Positions 9,667 to 21,512 of a DNA stretch of 64,000 nt are shown one piece after another (the stretch's first letter is position 1; every line of letters begins with the position of its first letter). Position numbers and translations under genes: made by a program. The notes beneath the pieces are model-generated. The model was not told the origin of the DNA and ran no database searches. It worked only from the letters and a program-made list of their open reading frames with translations. This DNA is from Lepidodermella squamata (lineage: Eukaryota > Gastrotricha). Location: positions 682,001 through 746,000 of the forward strand of contig JBLDXI010000064.1 in NCBI GenBank assembly GCA_047495785.1. Reading direction: 5' to 3'.

Positions 9667-12600
9667 ATGGAGAGTTATACCGAAACGCTAGCGAGCTATT
9701 ATTCTGCTTCTGAAGCTATCATTCGTAACCAGTCATAAGGTTTTACACCCAAGTGTTTGCTTAGTCCAGGATAACAACGTCTATGTCTTAGAAAACTTTC
9801 ATTTTTGCCAACCAACTCCCTAACTAACAGTTCATGATTGGAACTTCCATCATCGAGTTCTCTTGTTAGCTAATGATGTTGAGATGAACCCCGGCCCTCA
9901 GGTTTTATCCGTGGCCGAAGTTCCCAACTACGCCGGTCCGGCAATATCTGTAGGCCATCATTTTACAAACTTGAAAGAAATAGAAGCGCAACTCAACTCT
10001 TTTTCCGAACAAAATCTTTTCGGCTTGATTATGCCTCAAAGCATCAAAAAGCAGGCCTACAACAATAAGGTTTGATTTCAATAGCCAAATTTAGACAAAC
10101 TCAGGTTTATTTAAATAACTTTTAGAACAAAGGAAAAAAGAATTTTAGCCCATTGGGCGATTCTGTTCCAGGCGACACCGTTGTTGAGCGGAACTACGCT
10201 TGTTGGTGCTCTGGAAAGCACAGAGACGAGGGCGGCGAGCAGCTGACCCGATCCAAAAAGAAGGGCTGTCCCTTCAGCGTTATTGTCAAGCACGCCAGCG
10301 TCACGGGCAGTGACGGAGATGGCTATACTGTGACCGCGCGAAACATGGAGCACAACCATGAGCGTACCGAACAGGACTACAATCGTCGAACAGCAGCCTT
10401 GTCGAAAGGGTCGAAGGCAGACCGTGCTATCGCTGAAGCTGCCATCGACGGGCATCAGAAACCAGCCGCTACAGCGAGAATGCTTCGAAAACTTTCTGCT
10501 CGTCAGCCTACTAGGAAAGACATCCAGAATTTCTCTGACCAGCTAAGAAGTTAGTTGAACTCACTTTTTTGATCAAGTATTGAATTACAATTTTGTCCAT
10601 TTCTAGGGAAAAACGGATTGAATGATCCCGAAGACCGACTGTGGGCGACATTGCAACGTTTTCAGAACTATCTCGTGCTTGTCGACGACGAAACCAACGA
10701 CGTCATCGCGATTTGCACTCAGACAAGAAGGCAGCAGAAGCTGGCAAACTTGCATCCCGAAGTTTTGCATATTGATGGTTTGTTAACACCTAAATTTGAG
10801 AAAATAATAATTAAATTCAAATAATTCATCAAATTAATTGAAATTTCACCTTTTGTTCTTCATCAGGCACGTACAAGGTGAACGACCGCAAAATGCCGCT
10901 AATCACGTTCATGGTGACGGACAACCACGGCACGGGCCAAGCCGTTTTCCACGCTCTAATTGTTCACGAAACGCGCGACGTTTTCGACCAGACGTTCGCC
11001 GTGTTCTTCGAATGGAACCCATTAGTTAAGCCAAAAATTAAAACTGTTATGCTAGATAAGGACAAACAAGCAATTGATGCAATTAGTTCACACGTTGATC
11101 TTAATATCACTCGCATTTTACTGTGTCGCTTTCACGTCATGCAAGCTTGGGGCAAAAAACTTACGAAGAGCAAAGTTAACAGCTCAGTAGCGAAAAAATT
11201 CATCGATCTCGCGCAACAAATGCTCTATGCTATGGATGAGTCTGACTATGAGAAATTGTTTGCTACTGCTAAGGACGTGATGGCTGAATCTCTCTATGAT
11301 TATTTTATAAAAAATTGGCAAGACGATCGAACTATGTGGGCAAGTTATGCAAGGATTGGCGTTTGTCATCTGAATGATCACACAAATAATAGGCTAGAAC
11401 GATTCCACCGCACCATTAAAGCCTGTCTGATTTCCGCTAATTACTCCGTCGGATCGCTTCTCAAAGCTTTGTTCGAAATTGATGTTGAAAGAAGTATAAT
11501 TAGCAGGAATGAGGCAATGAAATGCCGAAATGACACACCTACTTGGTTTGAACGATATGGTATTCCCATCGAGTATGCAAAACTTACCGACTTCGCTTTA
11601 AAAAATCTACTGAAAAAAGAATTAGAGCTCTCAAAAAATCGAGAAGTAGTCTGTTTACATGATGAGATATATGAAGTTAAGAATCGCAATGGCTGTAAGA
11701 CTTTCTCCGTTAATATGCACGATGAGACTTGCTCGTGTGGAATCCCAGCATCATCTTTGATGCCCTGTCGCCACTTGATTGCTGTTAAACTATTTCTCAA
11801 ATTATCTATATGGCTGCCTCTTGCTACATCTCGCCGCTGGCTTAGCAACTACGACGATCATGAAGGCATATGCAATTCTGTCGATTCCGATAGCGGAGAT
11901 TCTGATTTTTTTAAGCTAGTTTTACTCTTGAAAGATGTTGGAAAAGCCATTTTTTACAGGTGTAGCAATACCGAGGAAGTCAACCGTGCTTTAGATTTGA
12001 TCGTAGACATGAAATCCTTCGTAGCTTCAAATGATAATTCTTTTCAGCTTATGAGACAGCTTTTTTCCGAATCTCAGCCTACCTCAGGGTCCGCGCTTGT
12101 AGCAACAGCTCAACCGATTGACTTGCCACCTGAACCTCGTACTGATCCGCCATCTGAAACGCCATCTGAACCGCCAACTGAACCGAACATCGTTGCTAAA
12201 CCGACAGACTCACAATCGGTACATCGAACGTCATACTTGCTGTCTGCTTTTTCTAACTCTTTTTAATACCACAGTCGAAGGGTGTTCGGAGGATCGCGGG
12301 CAAGATGGGCAATTTACCACCACGCATTACTCGAGGCAAAGAAGGACCGTTTGACCCCGAGGTGCCAATTTTGATACGCACGAATTCATCCAACCATTGC
12401 TACAGAATAGCCTACAGCCACCTCCACTACTTGAGCCTGAGACCAACTGATGATGAAACTGAGTCGCTTTTCTACATGGGGCCTAACGAACGATTCCGCA
12501 TTGCAAACGATATGCCATTGAATGAACAACCAGTTCAACAAGTTCAACCAGTTCGACCAGTTCAAGTCCAAGCAACTGTCAACCAGCAGCAAGCAATACC

Positions 12601-12748
12601 GCTGGCGACTGTGCCTGAGCAAATGATCGTAGATGCAGTTGAGTCTTCGCAATTCATTGGCACTCACACTCACACACACACACACAACACGCTAACACAC
12701 AGAACAAGACTACACAAAAAGTATTTCATCCATCTCACACAATTGTAA
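9667..12748 (+). CDS. MULE-type transposase with 2A peptide, WRKY-GCM1/FAR1-like finger and SWIM finger
   Basis: Proposed exons are 9667-9724, 9831-10069, 10126-10549, 10607-10777, 10867-12218 and 12275-12748. All junctions fit GT..AG and phase, giving 905 residues without a stop. The first exon is the least certain. Residues 35-42 are the 2A motif. A zinc finger follows at about 125-177 (CWC ... GCPF ... EHNHE). The MULE RNase-H-like core has D297 in IDGTYK, D361/D363 in MLDKDK, CRFHV, and E475 in NNRLERFHR. The SWIM finger is C586xC588...C598RH600. The C-terminal part is rich in Pro-Glu-Thr and Gln-Pro-Val repeats and ends in a His-Thr run. MULE transposases cut and paste DNA at terminal inverted repeats in the nucleus, and this gene lies inside such repeats. 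All three acidic residues are present, so it may be active. Confidence 0.8.
9875..9898 (+). other. 2A ribosome-skipping motif (DVEMNPGP)
   Basis: The bases encode D-V-E-M-N-P-G-P, preceded by RVLLLAN. This matches the 2A consensus D(V/I)ExNPGP with the usual leucine-rich lead. Known 2A sequences make the ribosome skip the Gly-Pro bond, releasing the upstream peptide and restarting at Pro. Here it would detach roughly 41 residues from the transposase. 2A motifs are well known in RNA viruses and at the N-terminus of some LINE proteins. I know of no described MULE with one. Confidence 0.85.
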
Positions 12749-12798
12749 ACGCACGCCAAAACACTGCACCTCAGTCTACTTCAAACGCCAACATGACT

Positions 12799-12834
12799 GT
12801 ATGTATGTATGTATGTATGTATGTATGTATGTAT
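12799..12834. repeat. (TGTA)n microsatellite at the LINE 3' end
   Basis: About nine units of TGTA lie immediately beyond the 3' end of the minus-strand LINE. Short tandem repeats at this place are common tails of CR1/Jockey-like LINEs. Confidence 0.9.
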
Positions 12835-12839
12835 AATAG

Positions 12840-14117
12840 CGTTGGATTCGCACTAAGGCGGTCTTCCATCCAACGGACGCAGATGGGCGCGTCGAGGTAA
12901 GGTGGCGAGTTACCTCTTTTTTGTGTAGACGAAATCGTCCACGTATTCTGCTTTCAGCAGTACTTTCAAGAGTTCATCTCTGAGGATCTTCGGGTTTTCG
13001 GAAGATCTTATCGATGGCGGTAAGTCATTCCACTTGCTAGCAGCACGAAATCGAAAGCTGAGGTGGTGAGCTTGTCGAGGAATTTCGACGCCATCAGAGC
13101 TGCTAAGCCTGGTTTTGTGATCGGACGATGGTTTGTTGATCAAGTTTTTGATGAGAGCAGGTGCTTGAGAGTGCAAACATTTCCAAACTAGAGTCATTTC
13201 GTGGATTAGGCGTTTCCCGTCGATTGGTAGCCAACCTAACTGTTTGAGGAGAGCGGTGGCGTCGAACGAGTACGGTTTGTTAAGCAGAGCCCTAATTGCC
13301 TTATTCTGTGCGGATTGGTAGGTTTTCTGCGAGCTAGTGAAGGTAGCTAGATTAGCAACGAAGTCAGCGTAATTAAGATGGCAAGCGACGAGACTATTGT
13401 AGATATTTATTCTGGCTTGAAGAGGTAGGCGATTCTGGCTAGCGATGCGGAGGGCGTAGGTGCCAGATCGAACTTTGTTTTTCACTTTTTCCGCTTGTTC
13501 ATCCATGGTGAGCCTATGGTCCAAGATGAATCCTAATAGTTCGATTGAAGAGACGGCGGTTAGTGTTGTATTGGCGATTTGCAGGCTAATGGAGGGAATT
13601 TCTACTGGGTGACCAGGGGATAAGACCATAAACTGGGATTTGTCTGGGTTTAATTTGAGCGAGTTGTTGCTGAACCAAGAGCAGAACTTGACTAGCCTAT
13701 CTTGTAGTAGGTTTCGTGCCTCCGCAGCTGTGGATCCGAATGCATAAATTGTTGTGTCATCGGCAAATTGGACAGTTCTTAGATTATCGCTATCACAGAT
13801 CGAGGAGAGGTCATTAACATAAAGAGAGAAAAGCAATGGTCCGAGGACACTGCCTTGAGGTACGCCTACGTTTACCGGCAGTCTTTCAGATAGACAGTTA
13901 CCAATTTTTACGATTTGTTGGCGGCGCGTGATGTAAAAATTGATCAGCTCAATCGCCTTTGCGTCAAACCCCGCTGCTTTCAACGATGCGGCGATGCCAT
14001 CAGGGTGTAAGGTGTCGAAAGCCTTGCTGAGGTCGAGAGAGACTGCTGCGACATATTTGCCGTCTTTCAACGCGTCGAGCCAGTCTTCGGCAATTGCTAG
14101 TATTGCTAGTAGTAGTA
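12840..14117 (-). mobile_element. 5'-truncated LINE (CR1/Jockey-like reverse transcriptase)
   Basis: The minus-strand frame to 12910 encodes most of a reverse transcriptase: SLDLSKAFDTL, VPQGSVLGPLLFSLYVNDL and the catalytic FADDTTIY, followed by LNPDKSQFM, LGFILD and a thumb/C-terminal region. It is open from the 5' junction, where it reads AEDWLDALKDGKYVAAVS. The endonuclease and ORF1 are missing, so the copy is 5'-truncated as usual for LINEs. Its 5' junction at about 14117 interrupts the hairpin-rich repeat that continues to 14770. It inserted into the 14.1-kb element. Confidence 0.85.
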
Positions 14118-14770
14118 TTATTGACTGTAGCGTGAGATACAGTCCAAATAACTGTACTAGTTGTTCAGCCCGACGAGCCGTACCCTCAGTACAGTCAAAT
14201 GACCATATAATATAGAGCTACAGCAAAAACGACGTCAATGTTACTTCTTCGATCTCGGAGCGAAACCAAGCATCAAAGGTGACTATCTACCTTGGTCAGA
14301 AGATGTATGGTTTCGCTACGAGAATGAGCTGAAGACAGTCTGTGCGCGAGATGCGAGACGGCTATGAAGCCAAATGGCCTTGGAAGATATATTCCCTTTC
14401 ACCCGCCGCGTTCAAGAAGGTTCCCTCTGGAGCTCCACCCAGCTTGAGAAATTCGCCCATTCCTCTATCCTACACTTTTGGATGCTTTGATGGCCGATCT
14501 TCTGGAAATGCTGTAAAGTGAAATAATTCCTAAAATTACTACCCAAAATTACCTAAAATTACCTAAAACAAGTAGTATTAAGCCCCCCGTATCAACCGTT
14601 TGGAGTGGCAAGCAGTCTGATCATCGCGCAATTTTTGACACTTCAGGTCTGAAGAAGAACAATTCCGTTAGCTATGATTCGGATTTTGATGATTAAAAAG
14701 AAAGTTAGGAATGAAAAAGACTTTTATAATTGAATTTTAATAATAATTCCGGTTCCGGTTTTGAAGAGGG
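14117..14770 (-). repeat. Partial copy of the 17.9-18.5 kb repeat, inverted
   Basis: Over about 650 bp this is the reverse complement of roughly 17866-18510, with very few differences by eye. It covers the unique core and the first hairpin units, then is broken by the LINE on the left and ends abruptly after TTTTGAAGAGG on the right. The near identity suggests recent duplication within the 14.1-kb element. Confidence 0.85.
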
Positions 14771-17142
14771 CGAAGGCGAAAGAAAGAGGCGTGAAGTATT
14801 TTCAGTGACTGGTAAAAGCGCGGTAACTATTCGCGCACTTTTCAAATAACTAAAAAATGAATATTGTTTTTGGCAATATAATATAACGAAAATTTAAAAT
14901 TTTTGTTCATTTTATTTCATTTGAAAACCAAGAACGTCTTTTGGCGGGTTTTCAATTTTTATTAGGAGTTTCGACAAAAAAGCCACCTAGGCACTAATGC
15001 CTGGGCCCTGGAGAAACAGTTAGCAATAACTGGAGTACCAGGGGTAGGAATTTCAATTAAGTAGTTAGTAAACCAGTTCAAACTTTCCTAGAGCGTAAGC
15101 TCGCGATTTTCTCACAAGCTCCGCCTTATGGCGAAAGCCGTCCGTCAGGGCGAGGAGAAATCGTAATTCCTGATCCTGATCCTGATGAAACAAAATGAAG
15201 TCTCTCTCATTGCATTCACGCATGGGAAATTTCATTTTAATTTTCGCCGAAGATTTGCCTCGAAATCGTGTTAAAGCTTTTATTTTTGATTTAATTTGCA
15301 AGATCTGTTGTGAGACTTCGGCTTGTTCTTCACTTGTAGCACTTCAGTAACTTGTGGTAGGCGCACGTTATCACTAAATTTTCCATTTCCATCGCTGAAC
15401 TTACACGGAGAGGTTTGTCTTTAACCTCTAGATCCTGTAAAATGACCAAAAATGACTAACCCATCAATGCATCCAAGTTCATCCGTATGTTTAGTACTGA
15501 TAACAAGTTGATGCATCTGTTTTCTACTCGTAACAAGTTGACCTATTTGTTTTCTACTCGTAACAAATACTTATACTTTCAACCATTAGTGTCCACTCGC
15601 GCGCAATGTTGAATCCTTTGAAAAATGATCATCACGAAGGCCCGGGAGGCTCTCTTACTGTCGAGACCAAGTCATCTTAAACGGGGCTTCTTGGAGCATC
15701 CTGTCAAGTGTTAAACTGCGACTCCAATATTTGTTTTCTACTCGTAACAAATAGGCACATCTGTTTTCTACTCGTAACAAATTGGCCCGATTGTTTTCTA
15801 CTTGTGGCAAGTGGAGTTTTCAGCAAATTTCGCACAAACTTGACATCAATCAAACAACTTCCATCAAAGCCCCGCTAATGGTTTAGGGCTAACTTCGTGA
15901 TTTGGGTAACAGACAGTCAGTTGCCAGTTTTTAGTGTTCAAATGAGCATCATTGCTTTGACCGTTCTCATAATTTACGTAGGATTTCAGCTGCTAACGTT
16001 TGCTGAGTTTCTCTGTTGCCTGTTTTGCTTGAGCCCCTCCTGAATTTAGTTTTACAGGTTCACACAGGTTTTAGTTTTACATAGCGTCATCACCGTTACT
16101 CCGGAATCACCCTTATCTTCCTCGTTCTACTATTCTATTTGATTTTGTATCATATTGAATGGATCAAATAATTATAGATTTCATCCACTGTAGATTTTAC
16201 GTTTCGCTTATTTAGTTTTGACATCTGCTAATATCTCGAGCACGAAAGCGTAAAGCCGCAGTTTCTGCAGATTGGGTCATTCAGGGAAAAGAAGCAAGGC
16301 ATGACAGACTTGCTTTTGAACGACTCGAGTTGGTGTACCGAAGAAACGATACATGTATGCTTTTGTTGGCAAATTACTCTTCATTATTATAATAGGATTT
16401 TAGGAGAGATTGAGTTTGGAGAAGAGCGAGCTTTGCTAGAGCTAAAGCTGGACAGCGGCTGGTCCAATGAAATGCTTTGAAAAATTTGCATACGATGGAA
16501 TTTCGCGCTTCGACCAGAGAAACTGGAGAACCAAAGGCCCGGCGGCTGTGAATTTCCCAATTCGTCACCAAATCACGCGGTACGCCAATTTCAAATATTT
16601 TGTTGACATGGAAAAATCATCAACAATTACCTGTTAGTTTTAGTTAGTTACATGCGTAGTTAGTTTGGGTCGCCGTCATTATAGCGGCGACAAAATAAAT
16701 GCGAAGCTGTTAATGAGGTTCTGTTAATGAGTCGCTGGCTTAAGCATTTCAATCGGCAATAGAGCGCTTTGTACGTAATTCAGATAAAATTAGCTATTCC
16801 TTGTAAATCTTATCCAATTGTGGACTAGAGCATTCATTCCTGTAATATAAATCAACCGTGGAGCTACGATCTTGCCATAAGATCGCACGCGCATGAGTTC
16901 GCGGTAAAGACGCGAGCTATTATTCGCCCGCCAATGTGTGGAAGATCGCTATTCCAGTGGTGCGCTAACTCGGGTTTTTTGGCCGCCGGCCTTGAGGTTT
17001 GTGCTAACAAATATTTGGTTTATTTGGATGGGTCATCCATCTTTAAAATTTGTTTCGGGAATCGAGAAGTGATAGTGATAGTGAAAGTGTGGGGTATTTT
17101 GGCAATTTGGCGATTTCACAATTGCCTTTCGTGTGACTCACA
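14771..17142. other. No gene seen; AT-rich interior of the element
   Basis: Short frames at 15065-15301 (minus) and 16374-16571 (minus) lack recognisable motifs. The main structure is the repeated TTGTTTTCTACTCGTAACAA motif, listed separately. A small hairpin lies at 14990-15050. Confidence 0.5.
15486..15812 (+). repeat. Interspersed 20-bp motif TTGTTTTCTACTCGTAACAA
   Basis: Six near copies occur in two clusters, at about 15486-15570 and 15728-15812, about 30 bp apart within a cluster. Ends of each copy are complementary (TTGTT/AACAA). The last copy varies to TTGTTTTCTACTTGTGGCAA, in which CTTG/CAAG pair. Spacers are not unique same-length units, so this is not a CRISPR array. Confidence 0.7.
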
Positions 17143-17581
17143 AGAAAAAATATGGTCCGAATTTGGGGAATGCATAATTGTTTTTTACGAGCAATTCTAT
17201 CATCCGAATTCATACCCCTGGGACCTGCTAATTCGGGGGGTTAACTCTGTATGGTGCGAATTCGGGCGCTCAAAATTAATTTTTTTCATAGGTGGGAATT
17301 GGGACCTTGCAATTAATTAATGCAATTTTTGAAAAATTTACATGTCAATAATCAACGATGAAGCACTTTTAAAAAATGTATATCTTGAAATCCAAGTACC
17401 TGGTTGTACCAGGCAGCAAGGTAGCAAGGTTCCGAAACCCTGTTAGAGTAACTAGGATCAGAGATTCTCCACCCAGGACTACCCGGCAGCCAGTTAACTT
17501 TGACCGAGTTACTTACACAAAGGCCTTTGAATCTATGCCAATTTTCCAACGAGTCGTTTATGAATAAGACTCGGACTCGCT

Positions 17582-18734
17582 CGTTCACGTCGCGGAAGAA
17601 CCCGCACTTAGGTGATTTTTTTTATTTTACTGTATTGCAAAGTACAGTTCTCGCAGCTGTAAATAGTTGTACAGCTGGTTGAAACTGTACAGTCGTGTAC
17701 AGTGCGTCGTATGTACTGCATATTGCTCTAGGGGACAGCTCACATATTACAATTATGTTACATAATTCCCCTAGGGGAAAACTTCACATATTGACAGTTT
17801 AAGGCGGATTTTTTTAAATGCGAGCGAAGCGAGCCATGATCCAAAATCCTTGCCCCGCCTCTTCAAAACCGGAACCGGAATTATTATTAAAATTCAATTA
17901 TAAAAGTCTTTTTCATTCCTAACTTTCTTTTTAATCATCAAAATCCGAATCATAGCTAACGGAATTGTTCTTCTTCAGACCTGAAGTGTCAAAAATTGCG
18001 CGATGATCAGACTGCTTGCCACTCCAAACGGTTGATACGGGGGGCTTAATACTACTTGTTTTAGGTAATTTTAGGTAATTTTGGGTAGTAATTTTAGGAA
18101 TTATTTCACTTTACAGCATTTCCAGAAGATCGGCCATCAAAGCATCCAAAAGTGTAGGATAGAGGAATGGGCGAATTTCTCAAGCTGGGTGGAGCTCCAG
18201 AGGGAACCTTCTTGAACGCGGCGGGTGAAAGGGAATATATCTTCCAAGGCCATTTGGCTTCATAGCCGTCTCGCATCTCGCGCACAGACTGTCTTCAGCT
18301 CATTCTCGTAGCGAAACCATACATCTTCTGACCAAGGTAGATAGTCACCTTTGATGCTTGGTTTCGCTCCGAGATCGAAGAAGTAACATTGACGTCGTTT
18401 TTGCTGTAGCTCTATATTATATGGTCATTTGACTGTACTGAGGGTACGGCTCGTCGGGCTGAACAACTAGTACAGTTATTTGGACTGTATCTCACGCTAC
18501 AGTCAATAATAGCTGTAATTACTAGTACAGCTAAACGAACTGTACTTGCAGTACAGCCTAATTGAGCTGTAATCGCAGTACAGTAAGATGAACTGTACTC
18601 GCTGTACAGCTCGAGTGGACTGTACCGTTCGTACAGCATTGGAGACTGTAACTAGGATTACAGCCTAAAAATACTGTACTTGGGAGTACAGGAGTTTTTT
18701 TGCCTAAAGTGCGGGTTCTTCCGCGACGTGAACG
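17582..18734. mobile_element. 1.15-kb non-autonomous TIR element with hairpin-rich ends
   Basis: CGTTCACGTCGCGGAAGAAC at 17582 continues to CACTTAGG at 17612 and is mirrored at 18703-18734, giving inverted termini of about 31 bp. Both subterminal regions are full of CTGTAC/GTACAG palindromes. No coding potential is seen. I found no convincing target duplication. Confidence 0.7.
18433..18691. repeat. Array of about ten CTGTA..TACAG mini-hairpins, about 27-bp period
   Basis: Consecutive units have the form CTGTAC-N5/6-GTACAG separated by about 10 bp. Loop and spacer sequences vary while the arms remain complementary. At 18646-18663 the arms have changed together to CTGTAA...TTACAG, a compensatory pair. 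The mirrored end (about 17630-17725) carries further units. The array may bind a transposase or form cruciforms; the function is inferred only. Confidence 0.75.
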
Positions 18735-18951
18735 CACTGCTTAGCATATGCACACATGAAATATGACTAAAATTCTAGAGTTTTTAATTCAATTATTCAT
18801 CCCCTAATAGCATACAGCTGAATTCGGGAGATGCTCAATTAGTATGGTATGAATTCATAACTCTGAAAAACAGCACTTTGCAACCCCCTGATTTCAGGGC
18901 CTACCCCTAAATTCGGATGGAGCATCCCCTGATTTCGGACCATATTTTTTT

Positions 18952-20781
18952 CTAGTGCTAGAGATGGCGATGGCCAATCGCGTTAGTATTAGTGGTTTTA
19001 CACCCTCGAATGCGTTATGCTAACCGAGAAAAGACATCGGATTTGTTCCAGTAATAGCCCAGGGCTGAGGGGTTAACTCAGTTCAAAAACGTCAAAAATT
19101 AACCATTCGCAAAAACTTGATTCTTTGAATTCTTCAAAATTTCAAGGTTGAAATTTTAGAAGCCCGGGCTGCTCTCTACTGTAAAATAAAACAAATGCGG
19201 TACGCACTTTGTGTTTGCCGCTTGCCGCTTTCAACATGTAAAACTTGGATAGAGCTCGGAATAATTTCATAGACCTTGGATCGGGAATTAACCTATATAG
19301 AAAGGGTTTGCATGTTTTAATGCTGCGTATATCAATGATTGGATTAAAGAAGACTGGGTAGTATTTTTAGCGTTGAAATGGGCGTTTTATGGCGCCCAGA
19401 AAAAAATAGGAGGATCAGTTTAGGAGACCGATCCGGGTCGGAGAAAAACCATCTGATAATCAGTGACGACAAAATAATATCAAAATCGAGAAATAATATC
19501 AAAATTACTCCCATCTATGAAATCACCAGTCACTCGTTTTGTCCTGCGCAAATGATTAGAATCCTCTAAATTTTTTATTCCTATCCATCCCGAATTTTTA
19601 TTGCAAACATAGTCGAGCCACATTTATTAAGAAAATTGAAACTCAGCAATCAACAGCCGAGTCAAATCCAAGTTCGCGGCAAACTGCTTGCGTAGCATGC
19701 TGAATGTGACAGCTATCGCTATCCCATACGTGAAGCCTATCCATTGCATGGCCCGGGCGATTGATGCGGGCGGGATTTAGACTTGGGCTAATATATTATC
19801 GGTTGGGCTGTTGTTGTAACAAATATGGTGAATCTAAAACCTTGTTGTCTTTTCTTTTAGACTGAACGAAAACCCATCGTGGCCCAAGATGGTTTCGCTT
19901 TTGTATATGTCTTAATGTCGAATGTCAGAGTCCGATGTTCTACGAACTGGGCACTGGATCAGGGATTTTACGGCTTGCCTCCAATCAACGCGAACAAAGA
20001 TCGTTGTCCAAAGTTGAACTATGTTTCTGTTTCAAAATTGTGCCTAGCCTGCTGCTTTTGCTGTCGACTATTCTTATTGACTATATTAAATCTATTATTG
20101 GCAAATCGGCAAATAATAATAATAATAATAATAATAATTTTGAAGTAAAACTTTGTTGAGCGAACGTCGTGTTTAGTCGTGTTGATAATGGTTTTTTAAT
20201 CTTTTTCAGCAGCATCTCTTTATATTTGAACAGCATAGACTAATATAAGAGACTGGACACTCTTGCCTTTGTAATACTGCCGAAATTATTCGAATTTTCA
20301 ATATAGAAGTCCTCAAGCACATTTTTAAGGAAATTTTTGAATTTTAGCCCTCACTATATCCTGGTGTTGCAACGACAGTTTTCATCGGCCGTAGTGGAGC
20401 CGTAGTCAAAAAGGCAGTAGCTCACAACCATATACATTTTGAAGCTGTGTCGTAAAAATTTTCCCAAAATTCACGGCTTTAAAAACTTTGAGAACTTGCA
20501 ATTTGACCCACCTCAGATTCCAGAATGTTACTAATGGGATCGATGCAGAATTTTATGAGAGCTTTCTATTGATACCAGAATTATTTGTCTATGTTGAACA
20601 GTAACAGTGCAGCAATATCAATGAAACTTTACTAGGGCGAATGTGACGGCGTCTCTTTATGGCAACCAGCAATAATTATTAGATTTCGCGCTTTTCAGAG
20701 TGACCGGCAGCCCTTTAGAGCAGAGCGAAGCGGATTTATATGCAAAACGATCCGATCTTTGATCCCTAATTATCTACATCA
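18952..20781. other. No gene seen
   Basis: Short frames at 19378-19569 and 19879-20159 have no recognisable domain; the latter runs into an (AAT)n tract. GAGCGAAGCGAG-like phrases recur here and elsewhere in the element (17820, 20708, 21322, 22736). Confidence 0.5.
20113..20140. repeat. (AAT)n microsatellite
   Basis: An uninterrupted run of AAT units. Poly-Ile or poly-Asn translations across it are not evidence of a gene. Confidence 0.9.
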
Positions 20782-21512
20782 GTGTGTTTTTTAAGGAATC
20801 CAGTGGTGTTGACTTTATGTTTTTTGGTGTTGACATAAAGACATGGATAAAAAATCGTTCGCTCGCTCGCTGCGCTCGCTCGCGATATCCTCATTTGTCA
20901 ATAATTCGATTCTGTTGATAGTGAGCAATGATTAGACATATGTAACCTTGCGAGCGCAGCGAGCTTAGGCTAACGGTTTTTCACGTAATTTTGGCTGAAA
21001 GTAGTCTAAAATAGGATGTTTTTCGCGTCATGATGACGAATCTCTCCGCGAGGCACTCTAGCGACTTGCACGATGTTACCCGTGAGTAAACGTAAGAAAA
21101 TATAAAAGCCATTAATAAATTTCACACATAATAAATCTCAGAAATGTTCTTGTTATTTTTCAATTCGGTGGACATTTTTCAGGAATAAGAGCTTAAATCA
21201 AAAGGGTTATTCTAAGGCGGTTCAATTCTCTCCCTAATTCGGCCGCAGGGTGCGATCTTGGATCCCGGAGCTGTCAAGAATGGAAATTGTATTTCCTGTA
21301 TTTGCTAAACTCCACTAATAAGCGAGCGAAGCGAGAAAATTTTGAAGATTTCCAACTGAAACACGCTCCTAAACCTCTAAAAATTAACAAACCAGTGGGA
21401 TAAATTCTCATTTTGCTGTCTGGCCCGGGTGAAGCGCCTTTTTTTGGTGTTGACATTGACCCGCTTTGGTGTTGACATTGTCAACCATGTCCACCCCTTA
21501 AAAAAAACTCTG
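20782..21512. mobile_element. 731-bp non-autonomous TIR element with 9-bp target duplication
   Basis: TCTACATCA flanks both ends (20773-20781 and 21513-21521). Inner ends are imperfect inverted repeats (GTGTGTTTTTTAAGG versus the complement of CCTTAAAAAAAACTCTG). Subterminal GGTGTTGACAT occurs twice at each side. A 9-bp duplication with such ends suits a MULE-type non-autonomous element. It sits just inside the right TIR of the 14.1-kb element. Confidence 0.75.

Larger units (their letters stand above)
17143..18951. mobile_element. Older inverted-repeat element split by the 1.15-kb element
   Basis: AAAAAATATGGTCCGAAT at about 17146 is mirrored by the complement at 18922-18951. Further diverged matches inwards share CATCCGAATT and a TACCCCT / AGGGGTA-like block. 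The arms (17143-17280 and 18785-18951) are diverged, and the younger element 17582-18734 sits between them. The 128-residue open frame at 16934-17320 runs through one arm and is unlikely to be a gene. Confidence 0.5.

Noticed and set aside
12386-12685. Minus-strand ORF of 99 residues opposite the transposase's last exon
   Set aside because: It is the shadow of Gln/Pro/Val and His/Thr repeats in the plus-strand exon, and the plus strand joins in frame to the transposase.
15486-15812. CRISPR-like array of regularly spaced repeats
   Set aside because: The genome is eukaryotic, spacers are neither uniform nor clearly unique, there are only six copies in two clusters, and no cas genes are present.
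16934-17320. 128-residue plus-strand ORF as a gene
   Set aside because: It runs through one arm of an inverted-repeat element whose other arm is at 18785-18951, and it has no conserved motif.
20113-20159. Poly-Asn/poly-Ile coding tails
   Set aside because: They are translations of an (AAT)n microsatellite without any supported gene.
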